This document shows, one piece after another, positions 53,536 through 63,206 of a stretch of 64,000 nucleotides of DNA. The notes beneath the pieces are model-generated. The model did not search any database and was not told the origin of the DNA. It saw nothing but the letters and a program-made list of their open reading frames with translations. Origin of the DNA: Pseudomonas turukhanskensis (lineage in GTDB: Bacteria; Pseudomonadota; Gammaproteobacteria; Pseudomonadales; Pseudomonadaceae); contig NZ_BSFN01000007.1 of assembly GCF_027922365.1 (NCBI RefSeq), positions 186,001-250,000 of the forward strand, written 5' to 3'. The position numbers and the translations under genes are program-made. How positions within the stretch are numbered: the stretch's first letter is position 1; every line of letters starts with the position of its first letter.

Positions 53536-55185
53536 TTAGTTGAAGTTGACGAACTGGCCTTCATCCACCAGGTGCTGCCCCGGTTTACGCGGCTCCTGGC
53601 GACGCAGCTCGCGCACGTTGCCCGCCGTGCCACGTGGCGGTGCCGGTTTATGGCTGGTTGGTGCGCTGTAGCCGTCGAGGCGGAAGTAGCCGATCAGCTC
53701 CTGCAACTGGCTGGCCTGGGCGTTCATTTCTTCGGCGGTGGCGGCCAGCTCTTCAGACGCCGAGGCGTTCTGCTGGGTGATCTGGTTCATCTGCCCCATG
53801 GCGATATTGATTTGCCCGGCGCCGCTGGACTGCTCTTGCGAGGCAGCGGTGATTTCCTGCACCAGGTCGGAGGTTTTCTGGATATTGGGCACAATCTCAT
53901 CAAGCAATTTGCCGGCCTGTTCCGCCAGGCTCACGCTGTTGCTGGCCACGCCGCCGATTTCCTGCGCCGCCACCTGGCTGCGTTCGGCCAGCTTGCGCAC
54001 TTCGGCCGCCACCACCGCAAAGCCTTTGCCATGATCGCCGGCACGCGCCGCTTCAATGGCCGCGTTCAACGCGAGCAGATTGGTCTGGTAGGCGATGTCA
54101 TCGATGATGCCGATTTTGGCGGCAATCTGTTTCATCGCCTGCACCATTTCGCGCACGGCCTGGCCGCCTTGCACGGCGTCGTTGGCGGCTTTGCCGGCGA
54201 TGCCGTCGGTGATCTGCGCGCTCTCGGTGTTCTGTGCAATCGAAGCCGACATCTGCTCCACCGAGGCGGTGGTTTCTTCGACGCTGGCGGCCTGTTCGGT
54301 TGCCGCCTGGCTCAACGACATCGAGGTGGCGCTAACTTCTTCGGAGGCCGAGGACAACGAGTCGGCAGCGCTGCGCACATCGCCCATTACCGCGCGCAGG
54401 CGTTCGGTCATATGTTGCATCGAGGCCAGCAGCTTGCCGGTTTCGTCGTGGCTGTCGGCGCTGATGTTCACGCTCAAGTCACCTTCGGCCAGGCTATTGG
54501 CCACACCCACGGCTTTATTCAGCGGACGGGTGATGCTGCGGGTGACCAGAATGCCGACGGCAAAGCCCAGGCCGGCAGCGATCAGCACCAGAATGATCAT
54601 TTGCGTGCGCGAGGTTTCGTAGATGCTGGTGATGGTGTCGTTGGCTTCCTGGGCGCGGGTTTTCTTCGCCTCGACCAGGGTGGCAATGGTTTCGTCAGCG
54701 GCAGCACTTTGTGCCCGCAGCGCCGGCAGCAGCGAGATAACGTCGCTGGTGTCGAGGAATTTGCCCGAGGCTTTGTTCACCTCGAGGATATTCAGCGCCC
54801 CCTGCTCGTAGGCATTGAGCTCCTTATCCAGGGTTTGCAGCTGCGCCACGGACTCGGGGCGGGTAAAGCTGCCGCGCGCCTTGTCGATGTACTCGTGCAT
54901 GGTCTTGAGGGCATCACGCACTTGCTGGCTGGTACGGTCCCGCTCCTCGGCGTTGGTGGCCAGCAGGCTGCTGCGCAGGTGGCGGCCGGCATACACGAGG
55001 TTGAGGTTGGCGGTTTGCATGGCGCTCAGGGCGCCCATCTCGCGTTCGTACATCTGGTCCGAAAGTTCGTTGACCTTGCCCAGGTTGACGATGCCCAGGG
55101 CACCCACCACAGCGGTGAGAATCACCACCAGGGTAAAGCCGGCAATCAGGCGAATGCCGATCTTCAAGTTACGGATAGCGTTCAT
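53536..55185 (-). CDS. Methyl-accepting chemotaxis protein with 4HB sensor
   Basis: A 549-residue transmembrane receptor. TM1 is about residues 13-33. The periplasmic part (about 35-190) is helical with the four-helix-bundle MCP pattern ([19 protein letters not shown]...[11 protein letters not shown]). TM2 is about 193-213, then HAMP ([23 protein letters not shown]) and a signalling domain whose tip is [24 protein letters not shown]. The tail is Pro/Arg-rich and ends GQFVNFN. It is encoded between cheA and cheW. The ligand is unknown. Confidence 0.93.
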   Translation of the reverse strand: MNAIRNLKIGIRLIAGFTLVVILTAVVGALGIVNLGKVNELSDQMYEREMGALSAMQTANLNLVYAGRHLRSSLLATNAEERDRTSQQVRDALKTMHEYIDKARGSFTRPESVAQLQTLDKELNAYEQGALNILEVNKASGKFLDTSDVISLLPALRAQSAAADETIATLVEAKKTRAQEANDTITSIYETSRTQMIILVLIAAGLGFAVGILVTRSITRPLNKAVGVANSLAEGDLSVNISADSHDETGKLLASMQHMTERLRAVMGDVRSAADSLSSASEEVSATSMSLSQAATEQAASVEETTASVEQMSASIAQNTESAQITDGIAGKAANDAVQGGQAVREMVQAMKQIAAKIGIIDDIAYQTNLLALNAAIEAARAGDHGKGFAVVAAEVRKLAERSQVAAQEIGGVASNSVSLAEQAGKLLDEIVPNIQKTSDLVQEITAASQEQSSGAGQINIAMGQMNQITQQNASASEELAATAEEMNAQASQLQELIGYFRLDGYSAPTSHKPAPPRGTAGNVRELRRQEPRKPGQHLVDEGQFVNFN

Positions 55186-55195
55186 GGTGGGTCTC

Positions 55196-57379
55196 CTAGG
55201 AGCCGGTGAGGTCCGGTCGCGGTTGGTTGGTGCGCGAGTCGGCCTCGACGCTGTGGTGCAGGGTGTGAAACAGGTTGGCGATATCCAGAATCAGGGCAAT
55301 CTGCCCCGAGCCCAGAATGGTGGAGCCGCTGATGCCTTGCAGGTGCTGAAACAGCAGGCCCAGCGGCTTGATGACGGTTTGCAGTTCGCCGTGCAGGTGG
55401 TCGACGATCAGCCCGGCCTGCTGGCGGCCGAAGTTCACCACCACGATATTGCGCCGCACGGTGTGGCTGGGCGGCAGCCCGAAGTGCGCCGCCAGATCGA
55501 TGCACGGCAACGGCTTGCCGCGCAGCTCGATATAGCCGTAGGTGCAACGGGTCAACTGGCTGGCATCCAATTCAATGCACTCGGTCACCAGGTCCAGCGG
55601 CACCACAAGGTGTTCGTCGCCAAGGCTTACCAGAAAGCCGTCGATAATCGCCAGCGTCAGCGGCAAGCGGATGCGGAAGGTGGTGCCCTGGCCCTGCACC
55701 GAGTCGATATCGATGCTGCCGCGCAGGGCGTCGATGGCGCTGCGCACCACGTCCATACCCACGCCACGGCCGGAGAGGTCGGACACTGCCTCGGCAGTGG
55801 AGAACCCGGCTGCAAAAATCAGCCGCTGAATATCGTGCTCCGAGAGGTTGGCCTGGGCATCGATCAACCCGCGGGCAATGGCTTTGTCGCGGATGCGTGC
55901 GGTGTTCAGGCCATGGCCGTCGTCGCTGACCTCAATCACGATCATGCCCGACTCGTGGTAGGCATTCAGGCGCAGCAAGCCTTGCGCTGGCTTGCCGGCG
56001 GCGGCGCGTTGTTCAGCATTTTCGATGCCGTGGTCGATGGCATTGCGCACCAGGTGGGTGAGCGGGTCGGCCAATTGATCAATCACCGATTTATCCAGCT
56101 CGGTATCGGCGCCACGAATATCCAGGCGGATGTCCTTGCCCAATTGCTGGCTGACATCGCGCACCACCCGATGGAAACGGTTAAAGGTGTCGCCGATCTC
56201 GATCATGCGCATCTTCAGCGCCACTTCACGGATCTGCTCCACGTGCTGATTGACCGTTTGCGTGCTTTCCACGCACAGCGCATTGCCATGTTTTTGCGCG
56301 TGCAACTGCGCACCGGCGGCGCTGATCACCAGCTCGCCCACCAGGTTGATCAACTCATCGAGCTTATGGGCGGCTACCCGAATCGGGGCGTCGTTAACGC
56401 GTTTTTCCCGCGAGGCTTTCTGCTTGGCCAGCGCGGCGTCCACCGCTTTGGGGGGCACTACGCCCTGGCTCACGAGCACCTCGCCCAGCGCCGGTTTGGC
56501 CTCGCTGCTGGCTTGCACCGTAAGGCCGGCTTGCAACTCGTTTTCCGTCAACAGGCCCGCGCTCACCAGAATCTGGCCGATGCGTGCATCGCTTTCCGGC
56601 AATTGCTGAATCAGTTGCAGGTAGTCGTCCAGCGCGCTGTCTGGCGGCAGGATATGCAAGGTGCAAAAGTCGCGGATAAATTCGAAGACATCCTCGATCT
56701 CGGTTTTGCTGGCATCGCTCAGCAAATCGATTTCCAGGCCCAGGTAGCAGCTTTCCGGGTCCAGTTCGGCCAGTGCCGGCAGGGTGTCGTCGATAAGCGC
56801 CAAATGGCTGATGTCACCGAGGCGGCCGAGGTAACGCACGAATGCGGCCGGGTCGAAACCGTTGCGCAGCAGGTCGGCGGAAAAACGCAGCGAAATATGC
56901 CAGGCGCCGCCCGTGCCGCTAATGGCCGCAGCGGGTTCGGCACCCGGTTCGACCGCCAGCGGTTTCACGCCTGGCACGCCCTGGGCCTGTTCGGCCAGGG
57001 TGGCCAACAACTGCGCCTGGTGCTGTTCATCCACCGGCAACTCGCCGGTTTGCGGGTCGATAAGGGCCACCATCGACGCCACTTCATCCAGGCAACGCAG
57101 CAATACCGAAATCAGCGCCGGGCTCAAGGTGCCGGCGCCATCGCGCACGGCCATCAACAGGTTTTCCAGGTGATGGGTAAAGCTAACCAAGGGCGTCAAC
57201 GAGAACAACCCGGCCGACCCCTTGATGGTGTGCATGGCGCGGAACAGGCCGCTCAGGGCTTCCTCGTCGGTGGGCGACTGGTCCAGTTGCAGCAGGTACT
57301 CCTCGGCCTGCTGGGTCAGTTCGCTCGCTTCTTCGATAAACCCCAGCAGCAGTTGGGTCCACTGTTCGCCGTTGAGCAT
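55196..57379 (-). CDS. cheA: Chemotaxis-type histidine kinase CheA with an MshEN-like module
   Basis: A 727-residue CheA. The HPt domain has His50 in [11 protein letters not shown]. Residues about 158-245 form the P2-like region of this CheA type ([15 protein letters not shown]). Residues 266-289 and 297-320 are two 24-residue repeats fitting RLGxxLVxxGLLxxxxLxxxLxxQ, the c-di-GMP-binding MshEN consensus; position 1 of repeat II is Ala. P3 dimerisation follows ([16 protein letters not shown]), then P4 with [17 protein letters not shown] and GRGVGMD, and a P5 CheW-like domain. The start at 57379 (MLNGEQW) is used because the longer frame runs into the STAS gene without family similarity. It lies 10 bp after the STAS gene and 10 bp before the MCP gene. 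Confidence 0.93.
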   Translation of the reverse strand: MLNGEQWTQLLLGFIEEASELTQQAEEYLLQLDQSPTDEEALSGLFRAMHTIKGSAGLFSLTPLVSFTHHLENLLMAVRDGAGTLSPALISVLLRCLDEVASMVALIDPQTGELPVDEQHQAQLLATLAEQAQGVPGVKPLAVEPGAEPAAAISGTGGAWHISLRFSADLLRNGFDPAAFVRYLGRLGDISHLALIDDTLPALAELDPESCYLGLEIDLLSDASKTEIEDVFEFIRDFCTLHILPPDSALDDYLQLIQQLPESDARIGQILVSAGLLTENELQAGLTVQASSEAKPALGEVLVSQGVVPPKAVDAALAKQKASREKRVNDAPIRVAAHKLDELINLVGELVISAAGAQLHAQKHGNALCVESTQTVNQHVEQIREVALKMRMIEIGDTFNRFHRVVRDVSQQLGKDIRLDIRGADTELDKSVIDQLADPLTHLVRNAIDHGIENAEQRAAAGKPAQGLLRLNAYHESGMIVIEVSDDGHGLNTARIRDKAIARGLIDAQANLSEHDIQRLIFAAGFSTAEAVSDLSGRGVGMDVVRSAIDALRGSIDIDSVQGQGTTFRIRLPLTLAIIDGFLVSLGDEHLVVPLDLVTECIELDASQLTRCTYGYIELRGKPLPCIDLAAHFGLPPSHTVRRNIVVVNFGRQQAGLIVDHLHGELQTVIKPLGLLFQHLQGISGSTILGSGQIALILDIANLFHTLHHSVEADSRTNQPRPDLTGS

Positions 57380-57389
57380 GGCGGGGCCC

Positions 57390-57704
57390 TCAGGCCTGGG
57401 CTGCCGGGGGCGGCAGCAGGTGGGTAAGGCGCAGCAATTCCAGCAGCTCGCGCACAGCGGCCGCCGGGTTGAAGGTTTCCAGCACAATCCCTAAGTGCAA
57501 CAGCGACTTGTGCAGGGCCAGCAGCAACTGCACGCCAGCGGTGTCCAGCTCTTCCACGGCGCTGAGGTCCAGGCGCCAGGCATTCACCTGGCTTTCGCTG
57601 TGCAGCACGGCGGCCAGTTCGTGATGGGCCTGGCTGACCTCGTAAATGGTCAGGCTGCCGGCCATGGCCAGGTTGCCCGGGGTAGGGTGGCTCAGTTGAA
57701 ACAT
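57390..57704 (-). CDS. STAS-domain protein
   Basis: A 104-residue STAS domain: LTIYEVSQAHHELAAVL, WRLDLSAVEELDTAGVQLLLALH, and LLRLTHLLP. The phospho-acceptor region reads LDTAG rather than LDSSG; the Thr could be the phosphorylated residue. STAS proteins act as switches for anti-sigma-type kinases, or as partners in some chemosensory clusters. It lies 1 bp after cheY and 10 bp before cheA, so it is part of the operon. Confidence 0.87.
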   Translation of the reverse strand: MFQLSHPTPGNLAMAGSLTIYEVSQAHHELAAVLHSESQVNAWRLDLSAVEELDTAGVQLLLALHKSLLHLGIVLETFNPAAAVRELLELLRLTHLLPPPAAQA

Positions 57705-57705
57705 C

Positions 57706-58071
57706 TCAACTCACCAGCTTGTCGACGGCCGAGAGCAACTGCGCCGGCTGAAACGGCTTGACGATCCAGGCCCGCGCACCGGCGGCCTGGCCTTCGGCCT
57801 TTTTGCTCTGCTCGCTTTCGGTAGTGAGCATCACGATGGGCGTGAACTTGTATTCCGGGCGCGCCTTCAGCGCCTTCACCAGGCCAATGCCATCGAGGTT
57901 GGGCATGTTTACGTCGCTGATGATCAGGTTGACCTTCTGCCCGGTCAGCTTGGCCAGCGCGTCGCGGCCGTCGACGGCCTCGATCACCTGGTGGCCGGCG
58001 CCGGTCAGGGTCATCTTCACCAGCTGGCGCATGGACGAAGAGTCATCAACGATAAGAATGGTTTTGGCCAT
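57706..58071 (-). CDS. cheY: CheY-type response regulator
   Basis: A 121-residue single-domain receiver: DD at 9-10, phospho-acceptor Asp53 (LIISDVNMPNLDG), Thr83-Thr84 (VMLTTES), Lys105 (AWIVKPFQP). It should receive phosphate from the CheA encoded downstream. It is the second gene of the operon. No flagellar or pilus genes are nearby, so its output partner is unknown. Confidence 0.92.
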   Translation of the reverse strand: MAKTILIVDDSSSMRQLVKMTLTGAGHQVIEAVDGRDALAKLTGQKVNLIISDVNMPNLDGIGLVKALKARPEYKFTPIVMLTTESEQSKKAEGQAAGARAWIVKPFQPAQLLSAVDKLVS

Positions 58072-58104
58072 GGGGCAGGGGCTCCGTAACGCAGGCTGAA
58101 AGCG

Positions 58105-59220
58105 TTAGAAAAAGGTGATGTCGTCTTGGGCAGCGCGGCGCGTGGTGCTGCGTCGGCCACTGCGTTCTTCGTCGGTGGTGAACTGCCGGCGCAGCTCCGT
58201 CAGCCAACGCTGCGGGTCGCTGATGACCGGGTCTTGGGCGTGCAGGGCGCTTTGCAAACGCTGCATGTCGCTCTGCAGGTGGTCGAGCATCTGGTCGGAG
58301 CGGTCCTGAAACTGCAGGCTCACGATGATTTCCTGGATATCGCCCTGGGTAACGCGTGTGTCCTGCTGCAACGCCAGCGAACTGGAGGTCAGCTCATCCA
58401 GGTTGGCCGACAGCCCCTGCATGATTTGCCCGGCTACCTGGTCGAGGTAACGCAGGTTGTTTTCTTCGCTGGCCGACAACTGATCGGCTGCGCCGACCGT
58501 GGACTGGATCGCCTTATTGATCTCGCCGACCTTTTCCACCATGCGCTGGCCGGTTTCGGCCGACAGGCTGGACAGCTTGCGCACCTCATCGGCCACCACC
58601 GAAAAGCCCCGGCCGTAGTCGCCGGCACGGGCCGCTTCGATGGCCGCGTTCAGGGCCAGCAGGTTGGTCTGGCTGGCGATGTCCTGCACATGCTTGGACA
58701 TGCTCTGCAATTCGCTGGCGTAGCTGTTGAGGTGGCCAACAGTGGCGAGCAACTGCTGGCGGTTTTCGCTGGCGGCGTGAAAGGCGCTGGTCACTTCGTC
58801 CAGGCGCGCATTGGCGGTGCGCAGGCTGTCGCCGATGCCGTTGTTGCCCAGCACGCTTTCGGAACGGTTAAGGGTTTGTTGCAGGCGGTCGGTGAGGCTG
58901 GCAAAGCGCTCGAACAGCGCGCCGACGTTGCTGCCCAGCAACTGGCGCACCTGGCCGAGGTTATCGTTCCAGGTGGGCAAGACGGCATTGAGCAGGGGCT
59001 GGTTGTCCAGCACGACGGGGGTTTCGACCACCGTCACAGATTGAGCCACCGGTGCTTTGGCAGGGTGCAGAAACAGACCCGCAACGGCGCTAATGGCCGC
59101 GCCAGCTCCCGCGAGCCAGGGCATGGACAAACCCAGGCCAGCCAGACTGACGACGATTCCAAGGTACAGGGTGCAGTAAGCCAACACAGGCAATTTCCCG
59201 GGCAGTTTCAAGTCCGGCAA
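58105..59220 (-). CDS. Short membrane-anchored MCP with a CheZ-like helix
   Basis: A 371-residue receptor-like protein with two adjacent hydrophobic helices at the N-terminus (about residues 10-31 and 35-52), hence no periplasmic sensor. A short signalling domain has its tip at [39 protein letters not shown] (about 178-216). Residues 296-322 read [20 protein letters not shown]..., matching the CheZ phosphatase helix with Asp306 and Gln310 in DxxxQ spacing. A flexible basic linker leads to a C-terminal QDDITFF, like CheY-binding peptides of CheZ and FliM. The start is a TTG without a clear ribosome-binding site, so the N-terminus is uncertain. It is first in the chemosensory operon. Confidence 0.85.
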   Translation of the reverse strand: MPDLKLPGKLPVLAYCTLYLGIVVSLAGLGLSMPWLAGAGAAISAVAGLFLHPAKAPVAQSVTVVETPVVLDNQPLLNAVLPTWNDNLGQVRQLLGSNVGALFERFASLTDRLQQTLNRSESVLGNNGIGDSLRTANARLDEVTSAFHAASENRQQLLATVGHLNSYASELQSMSKHVQDIASQTNLLALNAAIEAARAGDYGRGFSVVADEVRKLSSLSAETGQRMVEKVGEINKAIQSTVGAADQLSASEENNLRYLDQVAGQIMQGLSANLDELTSSSLALQQDTRVTQGDIQEIIVSLQFQDRSDQMLDHLQSDMQRLQSALHAQDPVISDPQRWLTELRRQFTTDEERSGRRSTTRRAAQDDITFF

Positions 59221-59314
59221 ATTTTAGAGAGGGGGGCAGGGCGGGAAAATCGGGGCACCCCCTAGGGGCAGACTAAGGGTATTCCCCTATAAAGTTTTTC
59301 GGCCCTCTGCCGAT

Positions 59315-59343
59315 TTGACGCTCAACCCCCAACCCACTACCCT
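59315..59343 (+). promoter_or_regulatory. Predicted sigma-70 promoter of the cobalamin operon
   Basis: TTGACG (59315-59320) and TACCCT (59338-59343) with 17 bp between. The expected transcription start (about 59350) coincides with the 5' end of the cobalamin riboswitch. Confidence 0.55.
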
Positions 59344-59351
59344 GCCAGCCT

Positions 59352-59556
59352 TGCTTCAGGTGCCCTATTTGAAAGGGTGAAACAGGGAAATTGGTGACGG
59401 CGCTACGCAGTTCTGCGAGCACCCATTCCAACGCTGCCCCCGCAACGGTAATTGAGCTGAAAACCCGCAAAGCCACTGTGATACGTCATGGGAAGGCGCG
59501 GTTTTCTGTTGGCCGCATCCGGCCACGCTCATAAGCCCGGAGACCGGCCTGTCGCA
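59352..59556 (+). ncRNA. Cobalamin riboswitch (AdoCbl/B12 aptamer)
   Basis: The conserved landmarks appear in order: CTTCAGGTGCCC, then AAGGGTGAAACAGGGAA, ACGCTGCCCCCGCAACGGTAA, GAGC, GCCACTGTG, ATGGGAAGGCG, and AAGCCCGGAGACCGGCCT. It lies about 110 bases before cobO on the same strand. It should repress the downstream genes when adenosylcobalamin is abundant, probably by sequestering the ribosome-binding site or by early termination. Confidence 0.93.
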
Positions 59557-59663
59557 GTTCCATGGCATTGCGGAGGGCTTTGCTTGGCGTCGAGTGGCTT
59601 GCTGCCGCCCGTGCGTCTTTAATCTTCCGCTAGCCTCACAGTTACACCTGAGCTGAGGTAGCA

Positions 59664-60275
59664 ATGAGCGAATCCGCAGAGCGCGACGCCCGCCACAAAG
59701 CGCGCATGGCCCGCAAAAAAGCCCTGATCGATGAAAAGATCGCCCAAGCCCAGGACGAATACGGCCTGCTGCTGGTGCACACCGGCAATGGCAAAGGCAA
59801 AAGCAGCTCGGCATTCGGCATGGTGGCCCGCGCGCTCGGCCATGGCATGAAGGTTGGCGTGGTGCAGTTCATCAAAGGCGCCGCCAGCACCGGCGAAGAG
59901 AAGTTCTTCCGCCGCTTCCCCGAAGAAGTCAGCTACCACGTGATGGGCGAGGGTTACACCTGGGACACCCAGGACCGCCAGCGCGATATCGACAAAGCCG
60001 TGGCCGCCTGGGCCATGGCCAAGCAACTGCTCAACGACCCGAGCATTGGCCTGGTGGTGCTCGACGAGCTCAACATTGCCCTCAAACACAACTACCTCGA
60101 CCTCGACAGCGTGCTCGCCGATATCGGCGGCCGTCCGGAGCTGCAACATGTGGTTGCCACGGGCCGGGGTGCGCCGCCGGCGTTGATTGAGGCGGCCGAC
60201 ACCGTCACCGAAATGGGCATGGTCAAGCACGCCTTCAAATCCGGTGTGAAGGCCCAGGCCGGGGTGGAGTTTTGA
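59664..60275 (+). CDS. cobO: Cob(I)yrinic acid a,c-diamide adenosyltransferase CobO/BtuR
   Basis: A 203-residue ATP:corrinoid adenosyltransferase. The P-loop is HTGNGKGKSSSAFG (about residues 39-52), followed by VGVVQFIKG, VVLDELNIALKH and HVVATGRGAPPALIEAADTVTEM. It adds the adenosyl ligand to cobalt. It heads the riboswitch-controlled operon and overlaps cobB by 3 bases. GAGG precedes the ATG. Confidence 0.95.
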   Translation: MSESAERDARHKARMARKKALIDEKIAQAQDEYGLLLVHTGNGKGKSSSAFGMVARALGHGMKVGVVQFIKGAASTGEEKFFRRFPEEVSYHVMGEGYTWDTQDRQRDIDKAVAAWAMAKQLLNDPSIGLVVLDELNIALKHNYLDLDSVLADIGGRPELQHVVATGRGAPPALIEAADTVTEMGMVKHAFKSGVKAQAGVEF

Positions 60276-61630
60276 CTGACAGCACGTCCCACGCCTGCCC
60301 GGCACTGCTGATTGCCGCGCCGGCTTCCGGCCAGGGCAAAACCACCGTCACCGCCGCCCTGGCGCGCCTGCATACGCGCCAAGGCAAGAAGGTGCGCGTA
60401 TTCAAATGCGGCCCGGACTTTCTCGACCCGATGATTCTCGCCCGCGCCAGCGGTGCGCCGGTGTATCAGCTGGACTTGTGGATGGTCGGCGACACGGAAA
60501 GCCGCCGCCTGCTCTGGGAAGCCGCAGGCGATGCCGATTTGATTCTGATTGAGGGCGTGATGGGGCTGTTCGACGGCACACCGTCAGCCGCCGACCTGGC
60601 CCGGCGTTTTGGCGTGCCGGTACTGGCGCTGATCGACGGCTCCGGCATGGCCCAGACTTTCGGCGCCATGGCCCACGGCATGGCGACCTATCAGGCCGAC
60701 CTGCCGTTTTCCGGCGTGCTCGCCAACCGCACCGGCAGTGCTCGCCACGGCGAAATCCTGCGCGATTGCCTGCCCGCCGGCATCAAATGGTACGGCGCAT
60801 TGCCGCGTAGCACCGCCATTGAGTTGCCCAGTCGTCACTTGGGATTAGTGCAAGCTGAAGAGCTGCAAGACCTCGACGCACGCCTGGACGCCGCCGCCGA
60901 TGCCCTGGCGGCCAGTGCCGATACCACCTTGCCGGCGCCGGTCAGCTTCGCCGCGCCCGAGCAAGAGCGGCATATTCCGCCGTTGCTCGCCGGCATTCGC
61001 ATTGGTGTCGCCCGCGATACCTCGTTCGCCTTCCTTTACCAGGCCAACCTCGACCTGCTGCGCGAACTGGGCGCCGAGCTGATCGAGTTTTCGCCGCTGC
61101 GTGACCGCCAACTACCGGAAGTCGACAGCCTTTACCTGCCCGGCGGCTACCCCGAGTTGCACCTGGAACCCTTGCAGGCCAACCAGGCCATGGGCGCGGC
61201 AATCCACGCCCACCACACAGCCGGCAAACCGATTCACGCCGAATGCGGCGGCATGCTGTACCTGCTCGATGCGCTGACCGACAAGGACGGTGCCCGTGGC
61301 GAACTGCTCGGCCTGCTGCCCGGCAGCGCGCAGATGCATAAAAAGCTCAAGGCCCTGGCGCTGCAGGAAATCGAGCTGCCCGAAGGCCGTCTGCGTGGCC
61401 ACACCTACCATTACTCCGAACTGGCCTGCACGTTGACGCCGCTGGCCCGTGGCGTATGCCCGACCTACAAGCGCACGGCCGAAGCGGTGTACCGCATCGG
61501 ACGGCTGACGGCTTCGTATATCCACCTGTATATGCCGTCCAACCCGCACGCGGCGGCAGCGTTGTTCCTGCCAGGCGTGGCCCCCGCATCGACCGCCAGC
61601 CTGGAAACGGCAGCGGCCCAGCCGGCATGA
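60272..61630 (+). CDS. cobB: Cobyrinate a,c-diamide synthase CobB
   Basis: A 452-residue glutamine-dependent amidotransferase. The P-loop is APASGQGKTTVTAAL (about residues 16-30), with GVMGLFDG and, in the C-terminal class I glutaminase domain, the catalytic Cys in AECGGMLYLLD and GHTYHYSE near the end. It amidates the a and c side chains of cobyrinate. The start is a TTG overlapping the cobO TGA; no better start was found. It overlaps bluB by 4 bases. Confidence 0.93.
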   Translation: MTDSTSHACPALLIAAPASGQGKTTVTAALARLHTRQGKKVRVFKCGPDFLDPMILARASGAPVYQLDLWMVGDTESRRLLWEAAGDADLILIEGVMGLFDGTPSAADLARRFGVPVLALIDGSGMAQTFGAMAHGMATYQADLPFSGVLANRTGSARHGEILRDCLPAGIKWYGALPRSTAIELPSRHLGLVQAEELQDLDARLDAAADALAASADTTLPAPVSFAAPEQERHIPPLLAGIRIGVARDTSFAFLYQANLDLLRELGAELIEFSPLRDRQLPEVDSLYLPGGYPELHLEPLQANQAMGAAIHAHHTAGKPIHAECGGMLYLLDALTDKDGARGELLGLLPGSAQMHKKLKALALQEIELPEGRLRGHTYHYSELACTLTPLARGVCPTYKRTAEAVYRIGRLTASYIHLYMPSNPHAAAALFLPGVAPASTASLETAAAQPA

Positions 61631-62277
61631 ACGAACACGCCTACAGCGACGCCGAGCGCGCCGCCGTCTACCGCGCCATTGCCGAGCGCCGCGATATGCG
61701 CCACTTCAGCGCCGGCACGGTAGCGCCCGAGGTATTGGCGCGTTTACTCGAAGCGGCGCACCACGCGCCGAGCGTCGGTTTGATGCAGCCCTGGCGGTTT
61801 ATCCGCATTACCCGCCCCGACCTGCGCGAGGCCATCCACGGCCTGGTGGAAGCCGAGCGGGTGCTGACCGCCGAAGCTCTGGGCCAGCGCGCCGACGAAT
61901 TTATGCGCTTGAAAGTGGAGGGCGTGCGCGAGTGCGCCGAGCTGCTGGTGATCGCCCTTGGCGATCAACGCGAGGCGCATGTTTTCGGCCGCCGCACCTT
62001 GCCGGAAATGGATCTGGCTTCAGTGAGTTGCGCCATCCAGAACCTGTGGTTGGCCGCACGCGCTGAAGGGCTGGGGGTTGGCTGGGTGTCGCTGTTCGAG
62101 CCGCAGGCGCTGGCCGACTTGCTGCACCTGCCGGCAGGCGCCAAACCCGTGGCGGTGTTGTGCCTGGGTCCGGTGCCTGAGTTTTACCCGACGCCGATGT
62201 TGCAACAGGAAGGCTGGGCCACACCGCGCCCACTGCACGAACTGCTGTTTACCGATGCCTGGGAGGCGCAGCCATGA
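61627..62277 (+). CDS. bluB: 5,6-dimethylbenzimidazole synthase BluB
   Basis: A 216-residue flavin-destroying enzyme of the nitroreductase fold that makes the lower ligand dimethylbenzimidazole from FMN with oxygen. Visible are [63 protein letters not shown] and [20 protein letters not shown]. The ATG at 61627 is coupled to the cobB stop. Its presence indicates aerobic B12 synthesis. Confidence 0.93.
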   Translation: MNEHAYSDAERAAVYRAIAERRDMRHFSAGTVAPEVLARLLEAAHHAPSVGLMQPWRFIRITRPDLREAIHGLVEAERVLTAEALGQRADEFMRLKVEGVRECAELLVIALGDQREAHVFGRRTLPEMDLASVSCAIQNLWLAARAEGLGVGWVSLFEPQALADLLHLPAGAKPVAVLCLGPVPEFYPTPMLQQEGWATPRPLHELLFTDAWEAQP

Positions 62278-63206
62278 GCATCGCCTTGCTGAGCGTGGCG
62301 GGCGTGGCCATGGACGCACTCTTTGGCGAGCCCAGGCGCTGGCACCCGCTGGTGGGGTTTGGCCGCCTGGCCAACGCGCTGGAGCGGCGATTCAACCGGC
62401 CTTACAGTGCCGCAGAAGATGACACTGGCCGCGGTTGGCGCAGCCATGGCGTCACGGCCTGGGTGTTGGCGGTGCTCCCGCTCACCCTGGCGGCCTGGTT
62501 CCTCAGCCTGTTGCCCTATGTCGGTTGGCTGGTGGAAATCGCCGCGTTGTACCTGGCGCTCGGCATGCAAAGCCTGACCGAACATGCGCAACCCATCATT
62601 CAAGCCCTGCGCGACGGCGACCTGGCCAAGGCCCGCGAGCGCGTGGGCTATATCGTCAGCCGCGACACCTCGGCGCTGGACGAGGAGGGCGTGGCCCTGG
62701 CCGCCACCGAGTCCGTGCTGGAAAACGGCAGCGATGCCGTATTCGCTGCGCTGTTCTGGTTTGTACTGCTCGGTGCGCCAGGCGTGGTGCTCTACCGCCT
62801 GAGCAACACCCTGGATGCCATGTGGGGCTACCGCAACCCACGTTTTGAACGCTTTGGCTGGGCGGCGGCCCGTATTGACGATGTGCTGAACCTGATTCCC
62901 GCCCGCCTGGTGGCGCTGACCTACGCCGTGCTCGGCGACACGCGTCTGGCCCTGCGTTGCTGGTGGCGCCAGGGCTTTACCTGGTACAGCCCGAATGCCG
63001 GGCCGGTAATGGCCGCAGGCGCCGGCGCCTTGGGTGTGGCCTTGGGCCGCCCAGCCATGTACCACGGCGCCCTGCGTGACCGCCCGCCATTGGGCGAAGG
63101 TGCGCCGGCCGATGCCGACAGCATCGAGCGCTCGGTGCGCCTGGTGCGTCGCGGGGTGCTGTTGTGGCTGCTGATTTTGCTGCTGGGAGGGCGCCTGTTT
63201 GCCTAA
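62274..63206 (+). CDS. cbiB: Adenosylcobinamide-phosphate synthase CbiB/CobD
   Basis: A 310-residue inner-membrane protein with several hydrophobic segments. Family motifs are [73 protein letters not shown] and [19 protein letters not shown]. It attaches the aminopropanol linker (phosphate) to cobyric acid. It overlaps bluB by 4 bases and cobC by 8. Confidence 0.94.
   Translation: MSIALLSVAGVAMDALFGEPRRWHPLVGFGRLANALERRFNRPYSAAEDDTGRGWRSHGVTAWVLAVLPLTLAAWFLSLLPYVGWLVEIAALYLALGMQSLTEHAQPIIQALRDGDLAKARERVGYIVSRDTSALDEEGVALAATESVLENGSDAVFAALFWFVLLGAPGVVLYRLSNTLDAMWGYRNPRFERFGWAAARIDDVLNLIPARLVALTYAVLGDTRLALRCWWRQGFTWYSPNAGPVMAAGAGALGVALGRPAMYHGALRDRPPLGEGAPADADSIERSVRLVRRGVLLWLLILLLGGRLFA

Noticed and set aside
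54815..57427. Plus-strand open frame (870 codons) opposite cheA and the MCP gene
   Set aside because: Runs across several real genes and their gaps; no domain recognisable.
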